From assembly GCF_014838715.1 (NCBI RefSeq), contig NZ_CP061947.1:1178001-1242000 (forward strand): a stretch of 64,000 nucleotides of DNA, given 5' to 3'. This document shows positions 18,254 to 26,536 of this stretch, piece after piece. The position numbers were made by a program, and so were the translations under genes. Under the pieces are notes generated by a model, which saw nothing but the letters and a program-made list of their open reading frames with translations, was not told the DNA's origin and searched no databases. Source of the DNA: Algoriphagus sp. Y33. Its GTDB lineage: Bacteria > Bacteroidota > Bacteroidia > Cytophagales > Cyclobacteriaceae. How positions within the stretch are numbered: position 1 is the stretch's first letter; each line of letters opens with the position of its first letter.

Positions 18254-18319
18254 AACTTAGTGGATTCCAAACGCATAGCGACGAAGCAACTTTTGGTCAT
18301 CCCTGTCTCACAATGGCGG

Positions 18320-18347
18320 GTCTTCCAGCCATTAAGGCAAGGAAGAC
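18320..18347. other. Hairpin in the gap after the GH113-like gene
   Basis: GTCTTCC (18320-18326) pairs with GGAAGAC (18341-18347), and an inner GCC/GGC extends the stem. No U-run follows on either strand, so a terminator is uncertain. Nearby bases (GCGACGAAGCAAC, GTCTCACAATGGCG) look like a decayed copy of the dispersed palindrome family seen in the array at 11.4 kb. Confidence 0.4.
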
Positions 18348-18446
18348 ATAGCTACTAATGTTATTGCAGATAATCATATTTTATTTATAAGGTACCGTTA
18401 CTTTTTGTATTTTTTTATTAATTAGCTAAGACAATAGATCATAGCT

Positions 18447-19859
18447 ATGAAAAATAACCAGAGAAGAGCGTTTCTGAAATCTACCGGCCTGGTAGGTTTG
18501 GGGCTTTTTGGAGCGGGCAATACTCTCGCCAATGAATTTGATAACCTGCCTTTCCAAGCGAAAAACGGAGTAAATCGAATCCAATCTTTTAATATGAGCG
18601 GTTTTTCAGCTCCTAAAATCGATACTGTCCGGGTAGGGATAGTGGGACTTGGGATGAGAGGCCCGGGAGCTGTTGATCGATTGAGTAAAATAGAGAATGT
18701 AGAGATAAAGGCGCTTTGTGACTTGATTCCTGAGCGGGTGGATAAGGCAAAGTCCCAGTTGAAGGATACACCGCATCAGCCTGACGGTTATTCCGGTAAT
18801 GCTTATGCATTTAAGGAAATGATGGATCGGAATGATTTGGATCTGATCTATATCGCCACACCTTGGGAATGGCACACTCCAATGGCGGTTTATGCCATGG
18901 AAGCAGACAAGCATGTTGCCTGTGAGGTACCTATTGCCATTACAGTAGAAGAGTGCTGGCAATTGGTGGAGACTTCTGAGCGTACCAAGAAGCATTGTAT
19001 GCAGCTGGAGAATTGCTGCTATGATTTCTTTGAATTGATGACGTTAAAAATGGCCCGTGAAGGCTATTTTGGCGAAGTGGTACATGTGGAAGGAGCTTAT
19101 ATTCATGATTTGTTGGCGCTGAATTTCAATAAGGAAAATGGCTATCAGGATATGTGGAGGCTTAAAGAGAACTACCGGAACGGTAATTTATATGCCACCC
19201 ATGGACTAGGGCCTATTTGTCAAATCCTGAATGTCAACAGAGGAGACCGGATGGATTATTTGACCTCTACCTCATCCAATGATTTTTCCATGCATGCAGA
19301 GGCCAAGAAATTGGCTGAACAGGATAATTTTTTTGCTTCCTATGCTACAAAGAAATTCCGTGGGAACATGAATACTACAATGGTAAAAACGAAGAACGGC
19401 AAAAGTATCATGATTCAGCATGATGTGTCTTCCCCGCGTCCATATTCCAGACTTCATGTAGTAAGTGGTACGGAAGGATATGCACAAAAATATCCGGAAC
19501 CGAGAGTTGCCAAAGGACACGGTTGGCTCAAGGATGAGGAGTTCAAGGATTTGGAAACCAAGTACACACCCGAGATTATCCAGAAGGTGGGAGAGCTGGC
19601 CAAAAAAGTAGGGGGCCATGGAGGCATGGACTTTATGATGGACTGGCGATTGATAGACTGTCTTAGAAATGGACTTCCTCTGGATCAGGATGTGTATGAT
19701 GCGGCTCTTTGGAGCTGTATTTCTCCGCTTAGCGAATGGTCAGTGGCTAATAGGTCCAATGCTATTGATGTGCCTGATTTCACGGGGGGGAGCTGGAAAA
19801 CAAATGCGCCGGTGGATATCACACTGAACGGTGGCGGAACGACCGGTGTGAGAGTGTGA
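18447..19859 (+). CDS. Gfo/Idh/MocA oxidoreductase, GH109 type
   Basis: The product has 470 residues. The N-terminus NNQRRAFLKSTGLVGLGLFG is a twin-arginine-like export signal, so it likely folds with its cofactor before export. The Rossmann domain has VGIVGLGMRGPGAV. The middle carries IATPWEWHTPMAVYAME, CEVPIAITVEECW and NGNLYATHGLGPI, strongly resembling GH109 enzymes, which use NAD in a retaining mechanism on alpha-N-acetylgalactosaminides. The Tyr/His catalytic region is in place. It stands alone with a terminator after it. Family assignment is strong; the sugar actually cleaved is not certain because many close homologues are untested. Confidence 0.9.
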   Translation: MKNNQRRAFLKSTGLVGLGLFGAGNTLANEFDNLPFQAKNGVNRIQSFNMSGFSAPKIDTVRVGIVGLGMRGPGAVDRLSKIENVEIKALCDLIPERVDKAKSQLKDTPHQPDGYSGNAYAFKEMMDRNDLDLIYIATPWEWHTPMAVYAMEADKHVACEVPIAITVEECWQLVETSERTKKHCMQLENCCYDFFELMTLKMAREGYFGEVVHVEGAYIHDLLALNFNKENGYQDMWRLKENYRNGNLYATHGLGPICQILNVNRGDRMDYLTSTSSNDFSMHAEAKKLAEQDNFFASYATKKFRGNMNTTMVKTKNGKSIMIQHDVSSPRPYSRLHVVSGTEGYAQKYPEPRVAKGHGWLKDEEFKDLETKYTPEIIQKVGELAKKVGGHGGMDFMMDWRLIDCLRNGLPLDQDVYDAALWSCISPLSEWSVANRSNAIDVPDFTGGSWKTNAPVDITLNGGGTTGVRV

Positions 19860-19952
19860 TTTGGGTTTAGTTGAATAAAACTAGTTGCCTATTGTTGTAT
19901 TGCGTTATGCGACCATATAGTTCTGAAATAGGTGATTGTGCTAACATTGGTG

Positions 19953-19993
19953 AAAAAGAGGCTGTCCCTGCCTATGAGACAGCCTCTTTTTTT
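19953..19993. terminator. Bidirectional intrinsic terminator
   Basis: A 14-bp stem (AAAAAGAGGCTGTC at 19953-19966 and its complement at 19978-19991) with an 11-base loop is flanked by A and T runs. It serves the convergent GH109-type gene on the plus strand and the DUF2911 gene on the minus strand. Confidence 0.88.
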
Positions 19994-20009
19994 GGTGTGA
20001 AATAAAGTC

Positions 20010-20615
20010 TTAGAATAATCCTTGGAATTGCTCTAGTTTCTGAGCCACTTGGGTGTCTACCTCAAAAGATAGCATTACATCAGCCCACATGAAAGTAACC
20101 GAAGCTACTTTGTTGTCTTCTGCAGAAATGAAATATGCAAGCCTTTCAAATGTCTCAGGAGCTGAAATTGGAGTTACTTTGATTGCTACGGCATCGTCCT
20201 TCCCCAATGCTTCTTCATCCACTTTCCCGTCTTTCATGTAAGCATAAATTGCGTTTCCTTTCCCATTCAGGTGTATGGTCCAGTCTCCCGATTCTTGTGG
20301 AGTGATGAAAAGAGAATATTTGCCTGCTCCTATGTTTTTGCCGGCAATACTCACTCCTGTACTAAACTCAATGCTCGTTGGATTATTAGCACCTGCTCTC
20401 CAGGTTACCCCGTATTTTTCCAAATCACCAAATACTTTTCTTCCTTTTACTGCCGGAGAAGAATATTCAATGCTGATTTTGGTAAAGCCCACATTTTGGG
20501 AAACAGAAGCAGATGGGCTTGGTGCCGGAGCCTGTAGCTGCGCAAAAGAGGATGTGGAAACTGAGAAAAAGAGAATCAGGGCAAAAGCCGCCAAAATGAT
20601 TTTATTGTTGTTCAT
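20010..20615 (-). CDS. DUF2911 family secreted protein
   Basis: The product has 201 residues with a signal peptide ending at SSFAQ. The domain follows closely, with VGFTKISIEYSSPAVKGRKVFG, YGVTWRAGANNPTSIEFS and AGKYSLFITPQESGDWTI, all hallmark segments of DUF2911. The family is abundant in Bacteroidota and has no known activity. It is a single-gene unit, convergent with the GH109-type gene and about 180 bases from the flavoprotein gene, which runs in the same direction upstream. Confidence 0.9.
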   Translation of the reverse strand: MNNNKIILAAFALILFFSVSTSSFAQLQAPAPSPSASVSQNVGFTKISIEYSSPAVKGRKVFGDLEKYGVTWRAGANNPTSIEFSTGVSIAGKNIGAGKYSLFITPQESGDWTIHLNGKGNAIYAYMKDGKVDEEALGKDDAVAIKVTPISAPETFERLAYFISAEDNKVASVTFMWADVMLSFEVDTQVAQKLEQFQGLF

Positions 20616-20795
20616 GTGTCTGTAAATTGTTTTTGGAATTTATAAAGAGGGTAAGCTAAATCAATTTTTGCAAAAGAGGTAAAAGAAGAACTGTAAATGA
20701 TAAATACCACTAAATCCTTTGTTGATTTACCGGTAGAAAAGCGGATATCCATAAAAATCAACATGTATGATATTCTGAACCTAAACCAAGGGTTT

Positions 20796-21926
20796 TTATA
20801 TTTCAGTTATTTTATTTCTGATTGTTTTCATCAAATTCTGCGGGTAGCTTCTGTTTCCCAAATATAGATCTGTCATAAATGATATGGCATAGTCACCATA
20901 CGTTCTTAGCAACATATTTCTGATAATGCGGTAATTGTAAAACCATTTAGCTGCCGTTTGGGAGGTGTTGATTTCGGGCAGCAATTCTTTTTCGAGTTTT
21001 TGCCGGTAAATACCTCCTGCTTTTTCCGGATTCAAACCTGACTCGAAAATAGCCTCTGCTACCAATTCTCCGCTCCACAAGGCATTGGAAATCCCCTCTG
21101 CTGTCACCGGATCCGCAAATCCTGCTGCGTCTCCAATAAGAAAAACATTTTTTCTATAAAAACCGTCAGTCCGTGGAGATATCGGGATTTGGAAACCGTG
21201 GGCTTTTTCGCTTACAATTTCTTTTATTCCCAGTTTTTCCAAATATTTTTTGTAATACACTTTGAGGTCAATTCTCTTTCTTCTCGTAGATGCTATACCT
21301 AGCGACAGGTGGTTTTCCTTGGGAAAACTCCATGCATATCCATGTGGGACGCTATCCATGTCAAACCGTACTTCCTTGGATAAGCGCTCGAAATCCTCAG
21401 GGGTCACCTCTACTTCATATTCCAAAGCAGGGATAAGCTTTCGTGTTTCTTTCCATCCTGCAAGTTTCGCCGTGGGGCTTAGAGCTCCATCCGCAGCAAT
21501 GATCAGCTTTGCACGAATATCACCCTGATTAGTATGAAGTGTGGGAATATCATCAAAAGTAATGTCCGTTAGCTTATGCCCCTGTCTTATGTCTACTCCA
21601 AGCTCATTGGCTTTTGTGATAAGAAAACTGTCAAATTTATCACGCATCACCATGCTAATGACGGGAACATCACGTTCCGTGGTAAGCACTGTGTTCTCTC
21701 CTTCGAAGTATAGTTTAATCTGATTAAACTCCCGTTCTACAACTGAAGAGATGTCAAAGGGCAATTTCCTTCTTCCTCTGTAAACCAACCCTCCTCCACA
21801 AGTTTTATACCTGGGCAAGGATTCCTTTTCGATTATCACCGTGGATATCCCTTTTTTTGCCAGGTGATATGCAGCCATAGCACCTGAGGGGCCACTGCCT
21901 ATTATCGCTACATCATAGTGACTCAT
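20796..21926 (-). CDS. Geranylgeranyl reductase family FAD oxidoreductase
   Basis: The product has 376 residues. The FAD-binding N-terminus is DVAIIGSGPSGAMAAYHLAKKG. CGGGLVYRG lies near residue 43, LIIAADGALSPTAKLAGW in the middle, and the C-terminal FAD motif is FLIGDAAGFADPVTAEGISNAL. This is the pattern of the geranylgeranyl reductase/menaquinone-reductase (MenJ) group, which saturates isoprenoid double bonds. It stands alone here, so the lipid or quinone substrate cannot be inferred from neighbours. Confidence 0.88.
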   Translation of the reverse strand: MSHYDVAIIGSGPSGAMAAYHLAKKGISTVIIEKESLPRYKTCGGGLVYRGRRKLPFDISSVVEREFNQIKLYFEGENTVLTTERDVPVISMVMRDKFDSFLITKANELGVDIRQGHKLTDITFDDIPTLHTNQGDIRAKLIIAADGALSPTAKLAGWKETRKLIPALEYEVEVTPEDFERLSKEVRFDMDSVPHGYAWSFPKENHLSLGIASTRRKRIDLKVYYKKYLEKLGIKEIVSEKAHGFQIPISPRTDGFYRKNVFLIGDAAGFADPVTAEGISNALWSGELVAEAIFESGLNPEKAGGIYRQKLEKELLPEINTSQTAAKWFYNYRIIRNMLLRTYGDYAISFMTDLYLGNRSYPQNLMKTIRNKITEI

Positions 21927-22081
21927 GTACTGAATATAAAATCATAGTTAAAAATCAACTGTAAAGAAAATACAAAATAGAAGTAATGCTTCATGTTTTG
22001 ATTAATTGTATAATCAGAGATATGATAGAAGGTGAGAATGGGCTTATCCTTAAGGATAGACATCTTTCTCAAGAGCGCACA

Positions 22082-22918
22082 TCATTTTCGCAGTTCCTTT
22101 TTGATAAATGCTGCACTTAAGGGAACCTGGGTGACCGATCTTGAGCTTTCATCTTCTATGATTAAGTATTCAGTTCCCTGTTTTTTAGCTTCTTTAATAA
22201 TTCCTGCAATATCAATGTCTCCTGTGCCCAAGACTACATTTGTCTCTACATCCCCATGACCATCTTTGGATCCGGGAGTTCCTTTGCGGCGATCTTTTAG
22301 ATGTAGTATTGGGAATTTCCCGGGATGTTTTTTCATAATAGCCAGAGGATCTCCGCCACCCATTTTCACCCAGAAAACATCCAGATTGAACCCAAAGTTT
22401 TTGGCGTTTTCAAGCATGTAGTCAAATCTGAATTTTTTACGATCCTTGGTAAACTCATAGCCGTGAGGGTGATATAGAAAAGCGATACCCTCTTCACGGA
22501 GTTCTTGACCCACAGCATTGAAGAGCGCAGTTGCTATTTTGATCTCTTCCATGGAAATAGGACCATCTTTATGCGGTATCCAATAGCAGGTGACATACTT
22601 TGCTTCAAATTTTTTGGCTTGGTCAACAATAGGTTTTAGGTTTTTGGTGAGTAGATTGTAATCCGCACCTACGCCGATGACACGTAGATTATTGTCGGCA
22701 AGAAGCTTGACGTATTCATCGTCGGTCATGCCGTACCCTCCGCCGCCCTCCAAAGCTGATATTCCCCATTCTGAAATAAGCTCATGGCTCTTTACTGGGG
22801 CTACTTTCAATTCATTGCGAAGGGAATATAGCTGTAATGCCACCTCTTGGGCTTGAAGTTTCAGAAGTGATGATACTACAAACAGGCTTATAAGGAGTAT
22901 TTTAAGAAGTGTTTTCAT
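22082..22918 (-). CDS. Exported sugar phosphate isomerase/epimerase-like TIM barrel
   Basis: The product has 278 residues with an N-terminal signal peptide (about residues 1-23, ending KLQAQ). The mature part is an AP-endonuclease-2-type TIM barrel: EVALQLYSLRNEL, GISALEGGGG, YHPHGYEF, FNLDVFWVKMGGGDP, ILHLKDRRKG, GTGDIDIAGII and YLIIEDES. His and acidic residues at barrel ends would bind a divalent metal. Exported copies of this family are common in Bacteroidota, often near sugar catabolism genes. No substrate is evident. It is transcribed away from the beta-propeller gene. Confidence 0.85.
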   Translation of the reverse strand: MKTLLKILLISLFVVSSLLKLQAQEVALQLYSLRNELKVAPVKSHELISEWGISALEGGGGYGMTDDEYVKLLADNNLRVIGVGADYNLLTKNLKPIVDQAKKFEAKYVTCYWIPHKDGPISMEEIKIATALFNAVGQELREEGIAFLYHPHGYEFTKDRKKFRFDYMLENAKNFGFNLDVFWVKMGGGDPLAIMKKHPGKFPILHLKDRRKGTPGSKDGHGDVETNVVLGTGDIDIAGIIKEAKKQGTEYLIIEDESSRSVTQVPLSAAFIKKELRK

Positions 22919-23005
22919 GATTGGTTAAATTAGGCTTTATCTAAACTATGGATTATTATCCGGTTTTCGATTGTTATCCTTAAATTCATGCTTTGCGCTA
23001 TAAAT

Positions 23006-24049
23006 ATGAAAGCAGATCGAAGAAAGTTTATCCAAAATACCGCTCTGATGGGGCTTGCTATGTCTGTTTCGCCTTCCTTTTCCTTTGCCCATACCCGTGA
23101 TAAGGTAGTAGGTCATGGAGATTTTCAATACCGAATTGATAGTGATTGGGGGTTGCTGGATCCTGATAAAATACCGGTGAACAATTGTCACGAGATGGTT
23201 ATGGATCGTAGGGGGAGAATGATTATGGTGACAGATGAACCCAAAAATAATATTATAATCTACGATCAGACCGGTAGGTTTCTTAATGCTTGGACACTGG
23301 GGATGGATCGAGCGCATGGGTTGACTCTGGTAGACGAGGGTGATGCGGAGTATCTTTGGATCTCGGACAATGCGGGTAGGGTGGTGAAAACCACATTAGA
23401 TGGTTCGATCGTGGCAGAAATAGCAGCGCCTGTCAAGGAAGGAGTATATACCAAACAAATGTCTTTTGTCCCAACGGAAACTGCCGTAGCCCCAAATGGG
23501 GATCTGTATGTTGCGGATGGTTACGGTTCGCAGTTTTTTCTCCGCTACGATAAAAATGGGAAGTTTATCCAAAAGTTCGGTGGTAGTGGGTTTGGAGATG
23601 GAGAGTTCAGTACTGCGCATGGCATCACAGTAGATCAGCGTGGAGGAAAAGCCCCAACCTTACTTTGTACTTCCAGGGGGCATAATTCTTTCAAGCGATT
23701 TACCATGGATGGGGAGTATATGGAGACTATATTTCTTCCGGGAGCGTTTGTATGTAGGCCGGTAATTCATGGAGAAAATCTTTACGCAGGTGTGTGCTGG
23801 TCCAGACTAAAATATTTGGAGCAAACAGCTGATTCGGGATTTGTGACTATTTTGGATATAGACAATAAGGTGGTTTCCAACCCTGGAGGTACAGTGCCGG
23901 AATATAGAAATGGGCAACTTCAACTGATGGTGCAGTCAGAAGCAATTTTTAAGCATTGTCATGATGTGTGTATCGATCAGGATGAAAACATCTATGTATG
24001 TCAGTGGAATGCAGGAAAAACCTATCCTATTAAGCTGGTTAGGGTTTAG
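23006..24049 (+). CDS. Exported six-bladed beta-propeller (NHL-like) protein
   Basis: The product has 347 residues from ATG 23006; six upstream codons are open but would bury the export signal. The N-terminus KADRRKFIQNTALMGLAMS is a twin-arginine-type signal. The rest repeats NHL-like blades, for example GRFLNAWTLG...AHGLTLVD, TAVAPNGDLYVADGYGS, GKFIQKFGGSG, STAHGITVDQRGG and HDVCIDQDENIYVCQW. The family resembles peptidyl-glycine lyase-like or NHL proteins. Binding partner and reaction are unknown. It is divergent from the TIM-barrel gene with a shared 87-base gap. Confidence 0.82.
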   Translation: MKADRRKFIQNTALMGLAMSVSPSFSFAHTRDKVVGHGDFQYRIDSDWGLLDPDKIPVNNCHEMVMDRRGRMIMVTDEPKNNIIIYDQTGRFLNAWTLGMDRAHGLTLVDEGDAEYLWISDNAGRVVKTTLDGSIVAEIAAPVKEGVYTKQMSFVPTETAVAPNGDLYVADGYGSQFFLRYDKNGKFIQKFGGSGFGDGEFSTAHGITVDQRGGKAPTLLCTSRGHNSFKRFTMDGEYMETIFLPGAFVCRPVIHGENLYAGVCWSRLKYLEQTADSGFVTILDIDNKVVSNPGGTVPEYRNGQLQLMVQSEAIFKHCHDVCIDQDENIYVCQWNAGKTYPIKLVRV

Positions 24050-24459
24050 CTTCGGCAGTATATCTTTAACTCTTTCTAATCTTGGGCCAAATCATGAATG
24101 TAAGCGGTGATTTCTGCATCAAATATGGAGAGGGAAATCACTTTCTTCCAGAATGTAACTAGAGCCGGCTAATCTTGGAGGTTCTATAAGCTGCTGCCGG
24201 CGACAATGTGTCTCTGGAGCTTTCTGAAAACGAAGGATGCAGGAAAAATTAAATAGGTACCAAATGTAATAATTATTCTTTAGTTTCGTTTCATGGGCAT
24301 GTTTTTGGATTCAGCATGTAGTCGGATCGTGCTTTATTTTATGGAGTAATAAGGTGTAATAGCCTTTCGCTTTTAATTTTCACCATAAAATAGATGTATT
24401 CAGTCCTTGTAATGGACTGAGGTTCTTATTTTCAAATCAATTTAGTTTAGAGTTTTTTT
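24050..24459. other. 410-base gap with no supported gene
   Basis: No frame of coding character was found. The one structure noted is a hairpin at 24400-24420 (TCAGTCC, loop TTGTAAT, GGACTGA), 39 bases ahead of the histidine kinase start. Its position suits a leader or promoter region, but there is no further support. Confidence 0.5.
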
Positions 24460-25764
24460 ATGCGGCTTGCGAAAGGTTTGTTGATTTCTGAGGAGAATGT
24501 CACCAATTTGGAATACATCCAAAAAAAAATAGCAATGATGTTTGCGCTTTTAGCATTCATATTGTTGCTACTGTTGGGGCTTACTGATGTGCTCCTTGGA
24601 ATGTCGCCAGTGATTGTTTGGGTCAAAGTAGTTATTTCTTTACCTTTTTTGGCTGCATATTTTTTGGTTTCTAAATATGGCAGGCCCCAGCTTGCCTTAA
24701 ATATTTTACTGATTTTCGCCCATATAGTAATCTGCTTTAATTTTCTCTACAATGACGGAAATGATGGACCTACTATCTATGCTTTTTTCTTGATGGTGGT
24801 AGTATCATCCCTCCTGATCAGGGGTTGGCCTAAAGTAATGTGGTTTGTCGGCTCTTTATCTATGTTTTTTCTCTTGTTCTTTGCTGAATTACAGGGATAT
24901 TTAGCGATTGAACATTTTTATGAAGGTCCCCAGAATCAGTTTATTGATCATGCCGTCACTATACTTTGGATAAGTGTTTTTGTATTTTCGGTACTTCATT
25001 TTTTTACCAAAAGTTATCGAAACCAAACCCAACTGCTGAATGAGATTAAGCTGAGACAAGAGCAGACGCTTGATGAAGTAAAGATGTTGAACGATCAGAA
25101 AACAAGGCTAATAGCTTTGCTTTCCCATGACTTGAAAACTCCCATCGGTATGCTGAACACTACCTTGGGATTAGTTGATAAAGAAGTTTTTGAGCAAGGC
25201 GAAATAGAGCAAATTCTGAGAAATTTAAAGGGACAAAGTTTCCATCTGAACAAAGTACTTAACAATACGCTAAGTTGGGTAATGACCGAACTTGAGGACA
25301 AGCCTGTTCAGCTTCATCAGATCAGTTTGACTGAGCTTACAGAGGAAATGAAAGAGATGATGGAGGTACAGGCGATTGAAAAAAAACAGACGATTGAGGT
25401 TTTAATAGAGGGAGAGGATCGGAATATTTCTATTGAGATCAACGAGATTAGGATTATTCTGAAAAATCTGCTTGATAATGCGATCAAGTTTTCTGCCCTT
25501 AATTCCACCATTGAGCTAAGTCTCAAGATCGAAGAGGACAAATTGAGTTGGATAGTAGAAAATCAAGGTGCTATTATCTCTCCGCTAGAGCAGAAGAACT
25601 TGTTTGTCTTCCGGGCTAGGACTTCTTATGGCACAAAAAAGGAAAAGGGAACTGGCGTAGGTTTGCCGCTTTGTAAGAGGATCGCAGACAAAATAAACTT
25701 TGATCTAAACTATAGTAGCAGTAATGGAAAGAATTGTTTTATTCTGACCAAGAATTTGGGTTAA
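24460..25764 (+). CDS. Membrane sensor histidine kinase
   Basis: The product has 434 residues. About six hydrophobic helices lie between residues 25 and 190 and would form the sensor; no PAS or HAMP domain is recognised. A coiled stretch leads to the H-box LLSHDLKTPIGML with phospho-acceptor His223. The N-box is NLLDNAIKFS, and the last nucleotide-binding box is KGTGVGLPLCKRIADK. The usual D-x-G (G1) box is weak here (WIVENQGAIIS), with Asn replacing the expected Asp-x-Gly pattern. No response regulator is adjacent, so it is an orphan. Its stop overlaps the lutC stop by four bases on opposite strands. Confidence 0.9.
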   Translation: MRLAKGLLISEENVTNLEYIQKKIAMMFALLAFILLLLLGLTDVLLGMSPVIVWVKVVISLPFLAAYFLVSKYGRPQLALNILLIFAHIVICFNFLYNDGNDGPTIYAFFLMVVVSSLLIRGWPKVMWFVGSLSMFFLLFFAELQGYLAIEHFYEGPQNQFIDHAVTILWISVFVFSVLHFFTKSYRNQTQLLNEIKLRQEQTLDEVKMLNDQKTRLIALLSHDLKTPIGMLNTTLGLVDKEVFEQGEIEQILRNLKGQSFHLNKVLNNTLSWVMTELEDKPVQLHQISLTELTEEMKEMMEVQAIEKKQTIEVLIEGEDRNISIEINEIRIILKNLLDNAIKFSALNSTIELSLKIEEDKLSWIVENQGAIISPLEQKNLFVFRARTSYGTKKEKGTGVGLPLCKRIADKINFDLNYSSSNGKNCFILTKNLG

Positions 25765-26327
25765 AGAATAACTACCCTAAGGCTCATGGCTCCATGCGCA
25801 CCCACTACCAGTGATTGTTCAATGTCTGCAGTCTTGGAAGGGCCTGCGATAAATACCCCGAAACCGGAATTTGTAGATCCTATGCGTTGGTAAGCTTCAT
25901 GCATGTTTCCCACTATATTATTCTGCTTGATGACGATCACCAAATGTGCTGTGATAAAGGGAATTGCTCTCAGATCCAAATTGCTTTCGTCCAGCCAAAT
26001 AGCCGCATTCTCTGCCGAAGCAAATTGGCCTTCGATAATCGCCAGATCCAGATCTGAAAAATCAGCGGGATGCACGGGTAATGGGCAATTGGTGAAATGT
26101 CCGAATTCAGGAGCAGAGCTATAGATTTTTGTGAAGGCCGTTTCTGCGATCATCTGCTCAATTTCTTCCTTGCCCACTACAATTCCTTTGTTGGCATTCA
26201 AAGAACGGGTGTAAGTGCCTACAAGATCAGTTGAAACGTCGAAATCAGGGATGTCCGGAAGGGGTTTTTCTTCCATGTTTAATTCTTTGATAGCGGCTAA
26301 TATGGATGGTTTACTACTTGTTTTCAT
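25761..26327 (-). CDS. lutC: Lactate utilisation protein C (LUD domain)
   Basis: The product has 188 residues forming a single LUD domain (DUF162), as in LutC of the three-part L-lactate oxidase. Conserved pieces are DLAIIEGQFASAENAAIWLD, FITAHLVIVI and GFGVFIAGPSKTADIEQSLVVGAHG. It lacks cysteine clusters, as expected. It lies after lutB and ends the rhamnose/lactate operon. Its start codon is the last codon of a tandem pair of dispersed elements, and the frame is open upstream into the nearer copy, so an extended N-terminus cannot be fully excluded; MKTSSK fits the usual family start. Confidence 0.9.
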   Translation of the reverse strand: MKTSSKPSILAAIKELNMEEKPLPDIPDFDVSTDLVGTYTRSLNANKGIVVGKEEIEQMIAETAFTKIYSSAPEFGHFTNCPLPVHPADFSDLDLAIIEGQFASAENAAIWLDESNLDLRAIPFITAHLVIVIKQNNIVGNMHEAYQRIGSTNSGFGVFIAGPSKTADIEQSLVVGAHGAMSLRVVIL

Positions 26328-26536
26328 GTGTTTATAATTTGATTTCCAATGGTCATACGGAATCTCGCATGGCTTATAATCATCCCAGTGTGCGTCGCTC
26401 TCGACATGCTCGATTTCATGTGTTTATAATTTGTTTTTTAAAGGCCACATGCCCGTCCCATCCGCCGCGGATCGGGAGAATCTCGCAGGTTTTATAATCA
26501 TCCCAGTGTGTGAGGTTTTGCCTCATGCTCGATTTC
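26324..26536 (-). repeat. Dispersed start-codon element, tandem copies B1 and B2
   Basis: Two copies fill the lutB-lutC gap: B1 at about 26325-26419 and B2 at about 26417-26536, with cores at 26360-26386 and 26478-26504. The minus strand reads GGATGATTATAAGCCATGCG in the B1 core and ends AAATTATAAACACATGAAA in both copies. Flanking arms differ yet stay pairable: TGAGG/CCTCA before the B2 core, GTCG/CGAC before the B1 core, and a strong TCCC..ATCCG/CGGAT..GGGA hairpin after the B2 core. Two tiny ORFs, 26416-26526 (36 residues) and 26324-26419 (31 residues), are linked by ATGA overlaps to lutB, to each other and to lutC. They are not called as genes because their frames are not conserved between copies. 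Confidence 0.8.

Noticed and set aside
26416..26526. 36-residue ORF as an independent protein-coding gene
   Set aside because: It is part of the dispersed element, and the other copies do not keep the same frame. Recorded as a coupling observation instead.
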